Shown here piece after piece: positions 25,054 through 33,848 of a DNA stretch of 64,000 nucleotides. The notes below the pieces were generated by a model that worked only from the letters and a program-made list of their open reading frames with translations, was not told the DNA's origin and did not search any database. Positions within the stretch are counted from its first letter, which is position 1; every line of letters starts with the position of its first letter. Source of the DNA: Chitinophagales bacterium (GTDB taxonomy: Bacteria > Bacteroidota > Bacteroidia > Chitinophagales > LD1); assembly GCA_016786765.1 (NCBI GenBank), contig JAEUUZ010000003.1, positions 124,001-188,000 of the forward strand. The letters are read 5' to 3'. A program made the position numbers and the translations under genes.

Positions 25054-25431
25054 ATGAGCCAACAACCAACATCTTTAGACCCACGCGTGAATCGTTTAGA
25101 CTTGAAAAAAGTAACGGATGGAGAACAAAACACCAACACCCATTGGATTACGTGGGAGGTGTTTCATCAAGAAAAGAAAGGTAAACAAGCTGTGCATGTG
25201 GGAGTAGTTCATGCACCTTCTGTAGATATGGCCGTGCTTTTTGCAAAAGAAGCCTTTGCCAGACGAGGAAAAACTACGAATGTTTGGGTAGTGAAAACCT
25301 CCGATATTTATACTGTTGCTAGCGAAGATGAAGACATGTTTGAAACCACTCCCGAAAAAATACATCGCGAGCCGGCATCGTATAAAGTGCGCGATAGAAT
25401 TGAAGCCTACAGAACAAAGAATAAGTTATAA
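25054..25431 (+). CDS. paaB: Phenylacetyl-CoA epoxidase subunit PaaB
   Basis: A 125-residue small subunit of phenylacetyl-CoA epoxidase. The family core is seen as WITWEVFHQEKKGK, HVGVVHAPSVDMAVLFAKEAFARRGKTTNVWVV and the C-terminal HREPASYKVRDRIEAYR. Usually paaB sits inside a paaABCDE operon; here it lies between an Nfu scaffold gene and a DUF4230 gene, and paaA is 17 kb away. PaaB is needed for the active complex. It may be cotranscribed with the Nfu gene (42-nt gap). Confidence 0.93.
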   Translation: MSQQPTSLDPRVNRLDLKKVTDGEQNTNTHWITWEVFHQEKKGKQAVHVGVVHAPSVDMAVLFAKEAFARRGKTTNVWVVKTSDIYTVASEDEDMFETTPEKIHREPASYKVRDRIEAYRTKNKL

Positions 25432-25449
25432 TTCAACCCCAAAGAATAG

Positions 25450-26082
25450 ATGCTAAAATATTTTTTTCTCTTTGTTTTGCTTATCGCTACAGCTTTTGCG
25501 GGATTTTACTTCGGTTCCAATAGGGTTCGCGATGGTTTAGTGGCCAATTATCCAACCATTAAAAACCTAGTTAATCGAAGTTATGTAGAAGTAGATACCA
25601 TGCTTACTTTTCCAATCACGGCAGAGGAAACTCCTGCATTGTTCGCCTTGTCGTCCATTTCAAAAACAGATAGCCCAACGTTAACGGTAAACGTAATTGC
25701 AAAATATGGCACAAACCTAGACACCCACTTTTATAAAATCAATAAAAATGGAAATCAAATTGAAGCGATGCTTCCTAAAACGTGGGTTATAGAGTATAAG
25801 GTTGTGCGCTATACATCAACTATAAAAGGCGTTTCCGAGAAAGAGTTGCAGTCTTCAGCCAATAAAGACATGGCTGTTTTTTTGCCGATAAAGCTAGAGC
25901 GTATGAAAGCATATCAAGCCGAGGCAAAATCCAAAATTGCAACTGCGCTCATGTTTTATTTTATGCCCTACCAATTTGATTTGAAAGTATATTTTGGGAA
26001 TCAAGAGCTGAAACTCCCTGAAGTTGTGGGCCTGAATAAAGAAATAGAAGAATATATAGGTGAGCAGGTAGGGAAAAAATAA
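25450..26082 (+). CDS. DUF4230-like membrane-anchored protein
   Basis: A 210-residue protein with one N-terminal membrane helix (YFFLFVLLIATAFAGFYFG) and an extracytoplasmic domain. The pattern, strand-rich middle (TVNVIAKYGTNLDTHFY, MLPKTWVIEYK) and a helical end (LERMKAYQAEAKSKI), looks like DUF4230, a family of unknown function. It follows paaB by 18 nt and may be in the same operon, but shows no obvious link. Its 3' end has been copied downstream: a degraded piece lies near 27496-27600. It is convergent with the GT at 26089. Confidence 0.78.
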   Translation: MLKYFFLFVLLIATAFAGFYFGSNRVRDGLVANYPTIKNLVNRSYVEVDTMLTFPITAEETPALFALSSISKTDSPTLTVNVIAKYGTNLDTHFYKINKNGNQIEAMLPKTWVIEYKVVRYTSTIKGVSEKELQSSANKDMAVFLPIKLERMKAYQAEAKSKIATALMFYFMPYQFDLKVYFGNQELKLPEVVGLNKEIEEYIGEQVGKK

Positions 26083-26088
26083 AATGTG

Positions 26089-27177
26089 CTATTGCTTTGT
26101 CATTTTTGCAATGCGCTTCATTTGATCTAAATACTTCTGCTCATTTGCAATAACCGAATAGTTTGTCTCAATTGTTTTTTTTCCCTGTTGACCTAATTGT
26201 TCACGAAGGCTTCTGTTTTCAATTAACACCGAGAGTAAGCTTATCCACTCTTGTTCGGTACTTGCTAAAAATCCGTTTTCCCCATGCATAATAATGTCGT
26301 TGTTTACACCCACGGGGCTCATTACTGTAGGAACGCCTAACGACATAAACTGCAATCCTTTAAAGCCGCATTTCCCTCTAGTCCATTGGTCGTCCGGCAG
26401 TGGCATTATTCCGATATCGATTTCTGACAACTGAGCAATCTCATCTTGTTTGTTCCACAGGGTTGTTCGTAAATTCAACTCCGGAATTTCAATGTTTTTT
26501 TCTGCAATAAGCTTAAAGTAAACTCGGTCGGGATACTTTTGAAAAACGATTTCAAGGGCTTTTTGAATGGACAAAAAATGAGGAATGGTTGTTTGCGTAC
26601 CTGTCCAACCAATACAAACTTTTTCTTTTTGCGTTTTTTGTGGAACATGATAGCTGGTGTCAATGGTGGTAGGAACAACAACTACATCTTTGCAGTATTG
26701 CAATGCATATTGTTTAAGATATTCGTTGCCTGCAAAAACAACATCGCAAACGCTAATAATTTCTTTTGTTTTCTCAGGACGCTTGAGAAACGCCAATGCC
26801 TTATTGCCTTCTGAAACATTTGGCAGCCATATTGAATCGTCATAATCAAAAATCAACTTTGCTTTTGATTTAGCCATCCATCGTTCAAAAAAAGAGGAGC
26901 CTATCATAGTCGCTTCACGATAGATAAAAACAATATCATACCTAGAGGCAAATAGCGATTCTTTTGTTCGAATAAGAATATTCTTTATTAAAATTCCAAT
27001 TTTCCCAAAGTAATTGCCCGGTGCATAAAAATTTTTATCATCGGTCTCGTCAATAAAGTTGGAAAAGGTTATCTCAAAACCATTTTGTTCTAACATATCC
27101 AAATATTGTTCAAACCGAAACCTTTGCCCGGGAGATCTTCCTTTTCTGTGGTTGGCTAAAATCAATATTTTGGGCAT
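26089..27177 (-). CDS. Glycosyltransferase, GT4-like (paralog A)
   Basis: A 362-residue glycosyltransferase of the GT-B fold. N-terminus MPKILILANHRKGRSPGQRF; the donor-binding half has VCIGWTGTQTTIPHF, IGIMPLPDDQW and SLGVPTVMSPVGVN near residues 195-290. It is a clear paralog of the gene at 27610: SPGQRFRFEQY, FDYDDSIWLPNVSE, and PTTIDTSYH are nearly shared. It is the last gene on the distal end of the polysaccharide cluster and probably adds one sugar to the exported glycan. Donor and acceptor are unknown. Start is ATG at 27177. Confidence 0.9.
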   Translation of the reverse strand: MPKILILANHRKGRSPGQRFRFEQYLDMLEQNGFEITFSNFIDETDDKNFYAPGNYFGKIGILIKNILIRTKESLFASRYDIVFIYREATMIGSSFFERWMAKSKAKLIFDYDDSIWLPNVSEGNKALAFLKRPEKTKEIISVCDVVFAGNEYLKQYALQYCKDVVVVPTTIDTSYHVPQKTQKEKVCIGWTGTQTTIPHFLSIQKALEIVFQKYPDRVYFKLIAEKNIEIPELNLRTTLWNKQDEIAQLSEIDIGIMPLPDDQWTRGKCGFKGLQFMSLGVPTVMSPVGVNNDIIMHGENGFLASTEQEWISLLSVLIENRSLREQLGQQGKKTIETNYSVIANEQKYLDQMKRIAKMTKQ

Positions 27178-27357
27178 GACATAGATTGCGAAAGTAAAAC
27201 AAGCGTTTCTTAGCGTTTAAGTCTTTATATGTCGCTAACATACTTTAATAGAGATTCAAAACAAGTTATAAAGCTATTCTTTTAAACCAAAAACCGGCAA
27301 AAAGCAACACAGGAACGCTTGTTTGCAAGAAAAGGGGGATTACTTAAAACGGTATTG

Positions 27358-27598
27358 TATACATCAACTGCTATGTCAAAATTTCTATGAAGAGCGGCCA
27401 ATTCACATGTTTTATTGTTGGTTTCAATTTGTAAAGATAGAGAAACTAGTCTTTCCATATGTTTAAAGCCGTCTTCAATATCTGAAAAGCTTGTCTTGAA
27501 AATATACGATGACAATCATGCGCTAAAATTTCCAATTGTTGTGAACTTGAATAAGAAAGTAGAAGAATATATTGGCGAGCAAGTAGGGAAAAAACAAA
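27358..27598 (+). pseudogene. Degraded 3' fragment of the DUF4230 gene
   Basis: Positions 27496-27598 resemble 25981-26083 base by base: both encode LKxY...LK.P.VV.LNK..EEYIGEQVGKK, and share the nucleotide phrase AGTAGGGAAAAAA. The stop TAA of the intact gene has become CAA here, so the frame runs on into the neighbouring GT gene. A 12-nt match, TATACATCAACT, appears at 27358-27369 and at 25810-25821, hinting that the copied part reaches further back but has changed by small indels. No start codon or full frame remains. This fragment is what fills the otherwise gene-free stretch 27178-27609. Confidence 0.75.
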
Positions 27599-27609
27599 AC
27601 ACAATTGAT

Positions 27610-28686
27610 TTAATTGCTCGCGCTTAACCCATTGAACAGTTCTATGTATTTGTTTTGCCAAGCAATAACGGAGAATTTGTCAATAACAGTAGCTCTTCCG
27701 GCCTTCCCTAGTTTAAGGCGTAATTGTTCGTCTTCAATGAGCAATGAAAGTTTTTCTACCCACTCCTCTTGGGTTTCGGCTAAATAACCATTTTCGCCCT
27801 GCTGTATAATTTCGGAGTTTACGCCAACAGGAGACATTATTGTAGGCACTTCAAGCGCCATATATTGCAGACCTTTCAGTCCACACTTGCCACTTGCCCA
27901 TTCGTCATTAGGCAAAGGCATGAAGCCAATGTCGAAAGACGAAATTTCTTTCACTTCATCTTCCTTTTTCCACGGCAACCCAACTATACCAAGCTTCTCA
28001 TTTCTGTAATTGCCATCGCCAATCACTTTAAAAGAAACTTTGTTTCCGTATTTTTCCTTTATCGCCTCTAGAATCGGTAATGCAAACTCGAAGTGTTGAA
28101 TTGTAGTCACGCTTCCACTCCAACCAATCACTACCGATGTGTTTTGCTGTTTCAATGGCTTGTATTCGTTCGTATCAATGGTTGTAGGAACAATTACAAC
28201 ATTTGAATTAAATTGCGATGCGTAGTTTTTTAAATAGGCATTTCCGGCAAACACTAAACGAGATAGCTTTATAATTTCAGATGTCTTAGCCGGGTTTTTC
28301 AAAAAGGCTAAGTTTTTATTCGCTTCTGACACGTTCTGCAACCAAATAGAATCATCAAAATCGAAAACAAGTTTGCCTTTACGGCTGAATAACCCTTCGA
28401 AAAAAGAAGTGCCCAACATAAAGCATTCGCGTTGAACAAAAACAATACATCCCTTTTCGATCGAGAAATACAATTGGAATAATCGCAAAACACTTTTCAA
28501 TAGAATAAGCAGTTTAGAGAACTTGCTTTTTCCGTAGAAGGCTTTATCGTCATCCTGATTTAAAAGGAAAAAGTGAAGCGGCTTAAACCCGTTTTGCGCT
28601 AAGTGGTTTATATATTGTTCGAACCGAAAACGTTGACTAGGCGAACGATCGGGACGGTGAAGCGTGAGAAAGTAAATCGATTTCAC
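27610..28686 (-). CDS. Glycosyltransferase, GT4-like (paralog B)
   Basis: A 358-residue GT-B glycosyltransferase, paralogous to the gene at 26089 (SPSQRFRFEQYINHLAQNGF, FDFDDSIWLQNVSEANK, VPTTIDTNEYKP). The donor-site half holds VVIGWSGSVTTIQHFE and MPLPNDEWASGKCGLKG. It starts with GTG at 28686, 9 nt after the SDR stop, and no in-frame ATG precedes it. The copy has kept all conserved blocks of its relative, so both are likely functional with different specificity. Acceptor unknown. Confidence 0.9.
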   Translation of the reverse strand: MKSIYFLTLHRPDRSPSQRFRFEQYINHLAQNGFKPLHFFLLNQDDDKAFYGKSKFSKLLILLKSVLRLFQLYFSIEKGCIVFVQRECFMLGTSFFEGLFSRKGKLVFDFDDSIWLQNVSEANKNLAFLKNPAKTSEIIKLSRLVFAGNAYLKNYASQFNSNVVIVPTTIDTNEYKPLKQQNTSVVIGWSGSVTTIQHFEFALPILEAIKEKYGNKVSFKVIGDGNYRNEKLGIVGLPWKKEDEVKEISSFDIGFMPLPNDEWASGKCGLKGLQYMALEVPTIMSPVGVNSEIIQQGENGYLAETQEEWVEKLSLLIEDEQLRLKLGKAGRATVIDKFSVIAWQNKYIELFNGLSASN

Positions 28687-28695
28687 AAACAGTAA

Positions 28696-29688
28696 TTAAT
28701 CTTCTAACCAAAAGCTTGGCAACTTTTCCGTGATTTCAATATTCTCGAATGTAGAGCTTTTTTTGATGCCGGTTGCTTTTGCCCAGTCTTTCATTTTTCG
28801 CAAACCATCAATCAGCGTTGTGTTAGCAGAATCACCAAAAACGCGATGCGCTTTAGAGTGGTCGGAATAGGCATGTGTTACCTCATTTCTTGCCGGAAGG
28901 TGACGCAATTCTCCTTTAATGTCCATAGCGTCCATTACAGTATATGCTAGTTCTTTAACAGTATAGTCTTTGTCGGCACCAATATTGAATACCTGATTAT
29001 ACGCTTCCGGAATGTTTACAGCGTTGGCAATATGCGGAGCAATATCTCCAACATAACTAAATGCGCGGGTTTGAAGACCATCGCCAAATACCGACAACTC
29101 TTTGCCTTGCATGAGTTGGTTCATGAAAATACCTACTACATTTCTGTATCGGTCGCCAAGGTTTTGGTATTCACCATATACGTTATGTGGTCTGAAAATC
29201 ACATAGTTTAAGCCAAACATTTCATGGGATACACGCAATTCCATTTCAACAGCCAATTTTGCGATACCATATGGATCTTCAGGAACGGGAATCATGTCTT
29301 CTCTTAACGGAGGTTTACCCGCGCCATAAACAGCAATAGAAGACGTGAATACAAGGCATTTCACTTTATTTTTAATACACTCGTTGATAATGTTTACAGA
29401 GCCAATAAGGTTGTTGTTGTAATTGAATCGTTTAATGAAGTGACTAAGCCCTTCAGCAGCGTATGCCGCCAAATGATAAACGTAATCAAACTGATGTTTT
29501 TCGAACAGGTCGGCTAAAAGCGCATGATCCATGATAGATCCTTTTACGAATGTAGCTTTTGGGTCGATGTTCTCTTCAAAACCGCCACTCAAATCGTCAA
29601 GCACAATAACTTCGTGACCTAGCTTTACCAATTCTGCAGTTACGTGTGCTCCAACAAAACCCGCACCTCCTGTTACTAATGATTTCAT
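28696..29688 (-). CDS. NAD-dependent sugar epimerase/dehydratase (extended SDR)
   Basis: A 330-residue extended short-chain dehydrogenase of the GalE-like type. The NAD motif is GGAGFVGAH at 7-15; the catalytic YGIAK (YxxxK) is near residue 139, after TSSIAVYG. The C-terminal half has FRPHNVYGEYQ and FNIGADKDYTVKE, typical of UDP-glucose 4-epimerase-like proteins. It may act as a 4-epimerase, or as the 4-keto reductase of the CDP-sugar made by RfbF/RfbG. A candidate -7 box is in the 142-nt gap upstream. Confidence 0.88.
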   Translation of the reverse strand: MKSLVTGGAGFVGAHVTAELVKLGHEVIVLDDLSGGFEENIDPKATFVKGSIMDHALLADLFEKHQFDYVYHLAAYAAEGLSHFIKRFNYNNNLIGSVNIINECIKNKVKCLVFTSSIAVYGAGKPPLREDMIPVPEDPYGIAKLAVEMELRVSHEMFGLNYVIFRPHNVYGEYQNLGDRYRNVVGIFMNQLMQGKELSVFGDGLQTRAFSYVGDIAPHIANAVNIPEAYNQVFNIGADKDYTVKELAYTVMDAMDIKGELRHLPARNEVTHAYSDHSKAHRVFGDSANTTLIDGLRKMKDWAKATGIKKSSTFENIEITEKLPSFWLED

Positions 29689-29724
29689 TTACTTTTGTTT
29701 TAAACGACAATAGATGATTTCGCG

Positions 29725-29732
29725 CAAATTTA
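29725..29732 (-). promoter_or_regulatory. Candidate -7 promoter box before the SDR epimerase gene
   Basis: TAAATTTG on the minus strand fits TAnnTTTG; no good -33 TTG is seen at 19-21 nt. It is 37 nt upstream of the ATG at 29688, inside the largest gap of this part of the cluster. Confidence 0.35.
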
Positions 29733-29830
29733 TTCTTTTATGTGTAATAATCTGTAAAAAATAGGACACAATAACCACAAGAGTGAAGGGTGAAAAATGA
29801 GAAATATCGGGCATGTTAAAACGGACACGT

Positions 29831-31027
29831 TTAGCCGAAAATTGTCTTGTATATTCGGCTGGCAATACTGGAATTTCTATATGCTGCAGCAATGGCTCTG
29901 TTCTTATCTATGGTTTCGGCATGAGAACCTGAGGCGGTAATTTTTTGCATATGCGCGAAGCCTTTGTGTAAGTCGGAAAAATCGGGGTTGAAGATGTATC
30001 CGGAAAATTCATTTGCCTTTACGATATCGGAGTCGTCTCCAATATCTTCAGTCATAAAGATAGGCAAACCAACAGCCCAATATTCTCCATCTTTAATAGG
30101 CGAACAGAACTTTCTACAATTTGCAGGCTTAACGAAAGAAATGGCAAAATCAGCGGCCGAAAGATAATTAGGGATTTCTTGGTGGGGCACACAGTCAACA
30201 AAAACACGAGCAATGGGCACGCCTACTTTCGCAAGTGCATCCAAAATTTCCTGTTTGTTTTGAGGCGAAAGAATAATCATGAAAAAGGAGTCGCCAAAAA
30301 AGTCGAATGCAGATTTAATGATGGCGAAAGCTTCCTCCTTGTAATAAATGTCTCCGAACTTTCCTACATAAACAGCCACTTTCATGTTGTCGGCTATTCC
30401 CAATCGCGTGCGCATTGCTGTTCTAGCTTCCGAAGAGAAGTTGAAGCGATCCATATCTACGCAACAAGGTATAGTGAATACCTTTTCAGGCGCTACACCT
30501 TCTTGTAACAATTGCTGCTTGTAATTGTGCGAAACCGTAATTAATGCCGCTGCTGTTTCTTTTTGTTTTTTCTCCCAGTGCTTTTCAAAAAGATATTTTG
30601 GGTTGGTTGACGACCAAACCCCTGACTCCAACATATAATCTGAGTGTGGCTCGAACGATTCAACCACAAAAGGGGTTTGCGTTTTTTCGAACACTTTCCA
30701 TGCCAATGCACCGGCAGGAGCACAACGCGCCAATATTTTATCGATGTTCTGCTGACGACAAATATCGGCCAATGCATTCGGCATATCAATAAAATCGAGG
30801 ACCTTGTTGAGTATTGCCGGTTTTATGTTTTTGCTATACAGCGGATGAAAATGGATTTTGTCGCTTTTGGGACCAGCATAGTCTACTTTTTTCCCATCGC
30901 GCTCCACTGTACAAAAGGTAATAGAGGTAATGTTCTCAAAGCCATTCAGTATTTTCAGATGCGGAAAAATAGTTGAATGTGTGAGTCCGTCATTTATGCC
31001 CCAATAGCTTAAATAAAGAAGGTTCAT
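29831..31027 (-). CDS. Glycosyltransferase, GT4-like
   Basis: A 398-residue glycosyltransferase beginning MNLLYLSYWGINDGLTH. It has the two-domain GT-B form, with LITVSHNYKQQLLQEGV and VFTIPCCVDMDRFNF between the domains and the C-terminal donor-site region SPIKDGEYWAVGLPIF containing a conserved Glu. The ATG at 31027 is preferred over a longer in-frame extension to 31093, which would overlap rfbG by about 60 nt. It starts 4 nt after the rfbG stop, so it is in that operon and may use the CDP-sugar-derived deoxy sugar, which is inference. Confidence 0.88.
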   Translation of the reverse strand: MNLLYLSYWGINDGLTHSTIFPHLKILNGFENITSITFCTVERDGKKVDYAGPKSDKIHFHPLYSKNIKPAILNKVLDFIDMPNALADICRQQNIDKILARCAPAGALAWKVFEKTQTPFVVESFEPHSDYMLESGVWSSTNPKYLFEKHWEKKQKETAAALITVSHNYKQQLLQEGVAPEKVFTIPCCVDMDRFNFSSEARTAMRTRLGIADNMKVAVYVGKFGDIYYKEEAFAIIKSAFDFFGDSFFMIILSPQNKQEILDALAKVGVPIARVFVDCVPHQEIPNYLSAADFAISFVKPANCRKFCSPIKDGEYWAVGLPIFMTEDIGDDSDIVKANEFSGYIFNPDFSDLHKGFAHMQKITASGSHAETIDKNRAIAAAYRNSSIASRIYKTIFG

Positions 31028-31031
31028 GGCG

Positions 31032-32144
31032 TTAAGATATCCAGTTTGCCTGCCTGTTTTTTGCAGTATTGGTGTAAACGTTAAGGTCGGCAAGCGTTCG
31101 GCTTCTTATATCGGATGAATTGCTATTGTAGTCTCTGTACCAATCCACTGTTAACGCCATGGTTTGCGTGAAATCCAATACAGGGAACCATTTCAGCACA
31201 TGTTTAGCTTTGCTGCAGTCTAACTTCAATAAGCCCGCTTCGTGTGGTGCGTTTTTATCTTCTTGAATTTCATAGCTGCCTCCGGGCCAAAAGGTTAATG
31301 CTTTTTCAACAAGGGTTTTTACGTCAACGATGTTTTCATCATCTGGACCAAAGTTCCAAGCATCGCAACATTGTTTTTCGCCCTGAAGCAATTTCATGCC
31401 CAAATACAAGTATCCTGAAAGCGGCTCCAATACGTGCTGCCAAGGCCGAACAGAGCGAGGACTGCGAATAATTAGTTTTTGATTTCCGGCTAAAGCTTGA
31501 ATAAAATCGGGAACGATACGATAAGCCGCCCAATCGCCACCACCAATAACGTTGCCTGCTCTAGCGCTGGCTAATTGAACTACCCCATCTTTTTCCGGAT
31601 TGAAGAATGATTTTCGATACGAGTTGATGATAATTTCAGCACAAGCTTTAGAGGCACTGTAAGGATCATAGCCGCCTAATGCATCTACCTCGCGATATCC
31701 GTACACCCATTCGTTATTGTGATACACTTTATCGGTAGTAATACAAACGATGCTTACCTTTTTGTTGAGCGTTCTGCACGCTTCCAGCAAGTTCATGGTG
31801 CCAATAGCATTCGAAAGAAAGGTGTCTTCCGGTTCAGTGTAAGACGTTCGTACTAAGGGCTGAGCGGCCAAATGAAAAACAATATCCGGCTGATGCTTTT
31901 CTACTACGCTTTTCAACGTTTCTTTTTCCAACAGATTGTGACGGTAGTCGGTAAGTTTAATGTTGAGTAACGTAAATAGATTAGGCGATGTTGGTGGGTC
32001 TAAAGCATAACCTATAATTTCAGCGCCCAGTTGTTCTAGCCAGAGCGCTAACCACGCGCCTTTAAAGCCCGTGTGACCGGTGAGCAAAACTTTTTTGCCC
32101 GCATAAATGTTGTTGAATTGATTGCTTATTTCCATATTTTCCAT
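31032..32144 (-). CDS. rfbG: CDP-glucose 4,6-dehydratase
   Basis: A 370-residue SDR-family dehydratase converting CDP-glucose to CDP-4-keto-6-deoxyglucose. The NAD motif is TGHTGFKGAWLALWL; the catalytic region contains ITTDKVYHN and the YSASKACAE with YxxxK. The block SVRPWQHVLEPLSGYL is typical of RfbG/DdhB. Starts at ATG 32144 or 32135 both overlap the end of rfbF by 10-19 nt, so the two are translationally coupled. Identity as CDP- rather than dTDP-type dehydratase rests on the form of these motifs and on rfbF directly upstream. Confidence 0.92.
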   Translation of the reverse strand: MENMEISNQFNNIYAGKKVLLTGHTGFKGAWLALWLEQLGAEIIGYALDPPTSPNLFTLLNIKLTDYRHNLLEKETLKSVVEKHQPDIVFHLAAQPLVRTSYTEPEDTFLSNAIGTMNLLEACRTLNKKVSIVCITTDKVYHNNEWVYGYREVDALGGYDPYSASKACAEIIINSYRKSFFNPEKDGVVQLASARAGNVIGGGDWAAYRIVPDFIQALAGNQKLIIRSPRSVRPWQHVLEPLSGYLYLGMKLLQGEKQCCDAWNFGPDDENIVDVKTLVEKALTFWPGGSYEIQEDKNAPHEAGLLKLDCSKAKHVLKWFPVLDFTQTMALTVDWYRDYNSNSSDIRSRTLADLNVYTNTAKNRQANWIS

Positions 32145-32896
32145 GGCGCTCCTTCTTGCCACATTTTTTCAAGATTGTTTTTATCGCTCAACGTATCCAT
32201 ACATTTCCAAAAGCCGAAATGCTTGTACGCCATCAATTGATGCTCATTAGCCAAGGCCTCTAATGGTTTTCGTTCAAAAATACTGGCATCGCCTTCAGTG
32301 ATGTAGTCTAACACTTTGTTTTCGCAAACGAAGAACCCTCCGTTTATCCAGTTTTCTTCTTTTGGTTTTTCAATGAAACTGCTGATCGTGTTATCGGCTT
32401 CAATTTGCATTCTTCCGAAGCGACCATCAGGCACTACAGAGGTCATTGTAATTAATCGTTTGTGTGCTTTATGGAATTGCACTAATTCTGCAATATTGAT
32501 ATCAGATACTCCATCTCCATACGTAAGCATGAATGGTTCTCCGTTAAGGATTTCTTGCGCTCTTTTCACGCGACCACCCGTCATAGTATTACTTCCCGTG
32601 TCTAGCAAAGTCACTTTCCATTCCATTTCATGTCTGCGCAAATAGCTTACATCTCCGCTTTTCATGTCGATGGTCATGTCGCTATGCAAAGCAACATAAT
32701 CTAGGAAATACTGTTTGATGAAATCGCCTTTATAACCCAAAAGAATTACGAAATCATTGAACCCGTATTCAGCATATGTTTTCATGATGTGCCATAAAAT
32801 TGGGTAGCCACCAATTTCAACCATAGGTTTTGGTCGTATACCTGTTTCCTCGCTCAATCGTGTACCAAAGCCTCCTGCCAGAATCAATACTTTCAT
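32126..32896 (-). CDS. rfbF: Glucose-1-phosphate cytidylyltransferase
   Basis: A 256-residue nucleotidyltransferase making CDP-glucose from CTP and glucose-1-phosphate. The signature LAGGFGTRLSEETGIRPKPMVEIGG is at the N-terminus (residues 5-29), followed by PILWHIMKTYAEYGF; the sugar-binding region has LTYGDGVSDINI and GGFFVCENKVLDY. Full length for the family. It overlaps rfbG and lies 34 nt after an SDR gene. A TATATTTG box is in that gap. Confidence 0.94.
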   Translation of the reverse strand: MKVLILAGGFGTRLSEETGIRPKPMVEIGGYPILWHIMKTYAEYGFNDFVILLGYKGDFIKQYFLDYVALHSDMTIDMKSGDVSYLRRHEMEWKVTLLDTGSNTMTGGRVKRAQEILNGEPFMLTYGDGVSDINIAELVQFHKAHKRLITMTSVVPDGRFGRMQIEADNTISSFIEKPKEENWINGGFFVCENKVLDYITEGDASIFERKPLEALANEHQLMAYKHFGFWKCMDTLSDKNNLEKMWQEGAPWKIWK

Positions 32897-32922
32897 CTTT
32901 TTTATCGTAGTTGTAGTGTTGT

Positions 32923-32930
32923 CAAATATA
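32923..32930 (-). promoter_or_regulatory. Candidate -7 promoter box before rfbF
   Basis: TATATTTG on the minus strand fits TAnnTTTG exactly, 26 nt upstream of the rfbF ATG. No matching -33 element is seen at the right distance, so an internal promoter is only a possibility. Confidence 0.3.
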
Positions 32931-33848
32931 TTATTTTCTGATTAAACGGGCATATTCAATCCAAGACGCCATTTCTTCGTCAGAAAGCTTATGGGTATTG
33001 TTTTGCGTGGATTGGGCTTCATTAAATGTATTAACCTGTGTATTGCCGGTTACATAAAAAGGGTCTTTCCCCCAAAGAACAGTTTGTGTATATGTGGCCT
33101 CTTCTCCTGAAACCAAATAGTCGTGCAGGTTGTCGAAACTACGACTTTCGGTTCGCTCCGCAATAATGCCATATTGTTTTTCAAAGACGCGCAAAAAATC
33201 ACCGATTCGGGCGCTTTTCATTTTAGGCGTAACAATAGTTGAAGCTAGCGATGTGTGTTCGCGAAGCAATAGCAGTAGGTCTTTGGCAATTTCTTCTCTT
33301 GTGATGAAAAAGCGTTCCGCATTTCCCCCTGAAGAACGAATCGTTTCCCCGTTCTGTTGCATGGTAAACCATTGGTCTAAAAAAGAATCTGGACTGCCGA
33401 TAATGTTCCCGCAACGGTATGAAAAATAGCTGGAGCCCTTTGTTGACAATCCCTTTAATGCGGATTCAATTACCGCTTTTGAATGTCCATATATGTTTTT
33501 AGGGTAAACCGCTTTATTCGATGAAAATTGAATAAAGGCATTAACGTTATTGGCGAGGGAAGCAGAAATAAGGTTAGTGCTGCCCTCGATATTGATAGCG
33601 ATACATTGCAGCGGATTTTTTTGAGCAACAGCAAGCGAAGACATGGCGGCTAAGTGAAGGACAACATCAGGCTTAACTTCCGCAAAAACGGCATTCACCT
33701 GATCAACATTATTGATGTCCAACTGCACGGTATTAGCGCAACTCGATTGGCGAGAAGTGGCAACAACGGCATATTCGTTCTTCAGCGCCTCAACAAGAAA
33801 GGAGCCTAGAAAGCCTGTGCCTCCGGTGATTAAGAGTCGCTGTTTCAC
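32931..33848 (-). CDS. SDR-family nucleotide-sugar dehydratase/reductase
   Basis: A 305-residue extended SDR. The NAD motif is TGGTGFLGSF near residues 8-17; the active-site block is FSSNKAVYPKNIYGHSKAVIE, close to that of FlaA1/CapE/FnlA dehydratases, though with Tyr in YGHSK where those often have Met. The C-terminus ends WIEYARLIRK. It starts with GTG overlapping the GT2 stop (GTGA). It could be the 4-keto reductase for CDP-4-keto-6-deoxyglucose or a UDP-HexNAc enzyme; position next to rfbF favours the first idea, weakly. Confidence 0.8.
   Translation of the reverse strand: MKQRLLITGGTGFLGSFLVEALKNEYAVVATSRQSSCANTVQLDINNVDQVNAVFAEVKPDVVLHLAAMSSLAVAQKNPLQCIAINIEGSTNLISASLANNVNAFIQFSSNKAVYPKNIYGHSKAVIESALKGLSTKGSSYFSYRCGNIIGSPDSFLDQWFTMQQNGETIRSSGGNAERFFITREEIAKDLLLLLREHTSLASTIVTPKMKSARIGDFLRVFEKQYGIIAERTESRSFDNLHDYLVSGEEATYTQTVLWGKDPFYVTGNTQVNTFNEAQSTQNNTHKLSDEEMASWIEYARLIRK

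Noticed and set aside
27282-27515. Minus-strand frame in the gene-free stretch
   Set aside because: It runs against the DUF4230 fragment and has no likeness or promoter; the fragment explains the sequence better.
29689-29892. Small minus-strand frame between the SDR and GT genes
   Set aside because: Overlaps the end of the GT gene in another frame and has no recognisable features.
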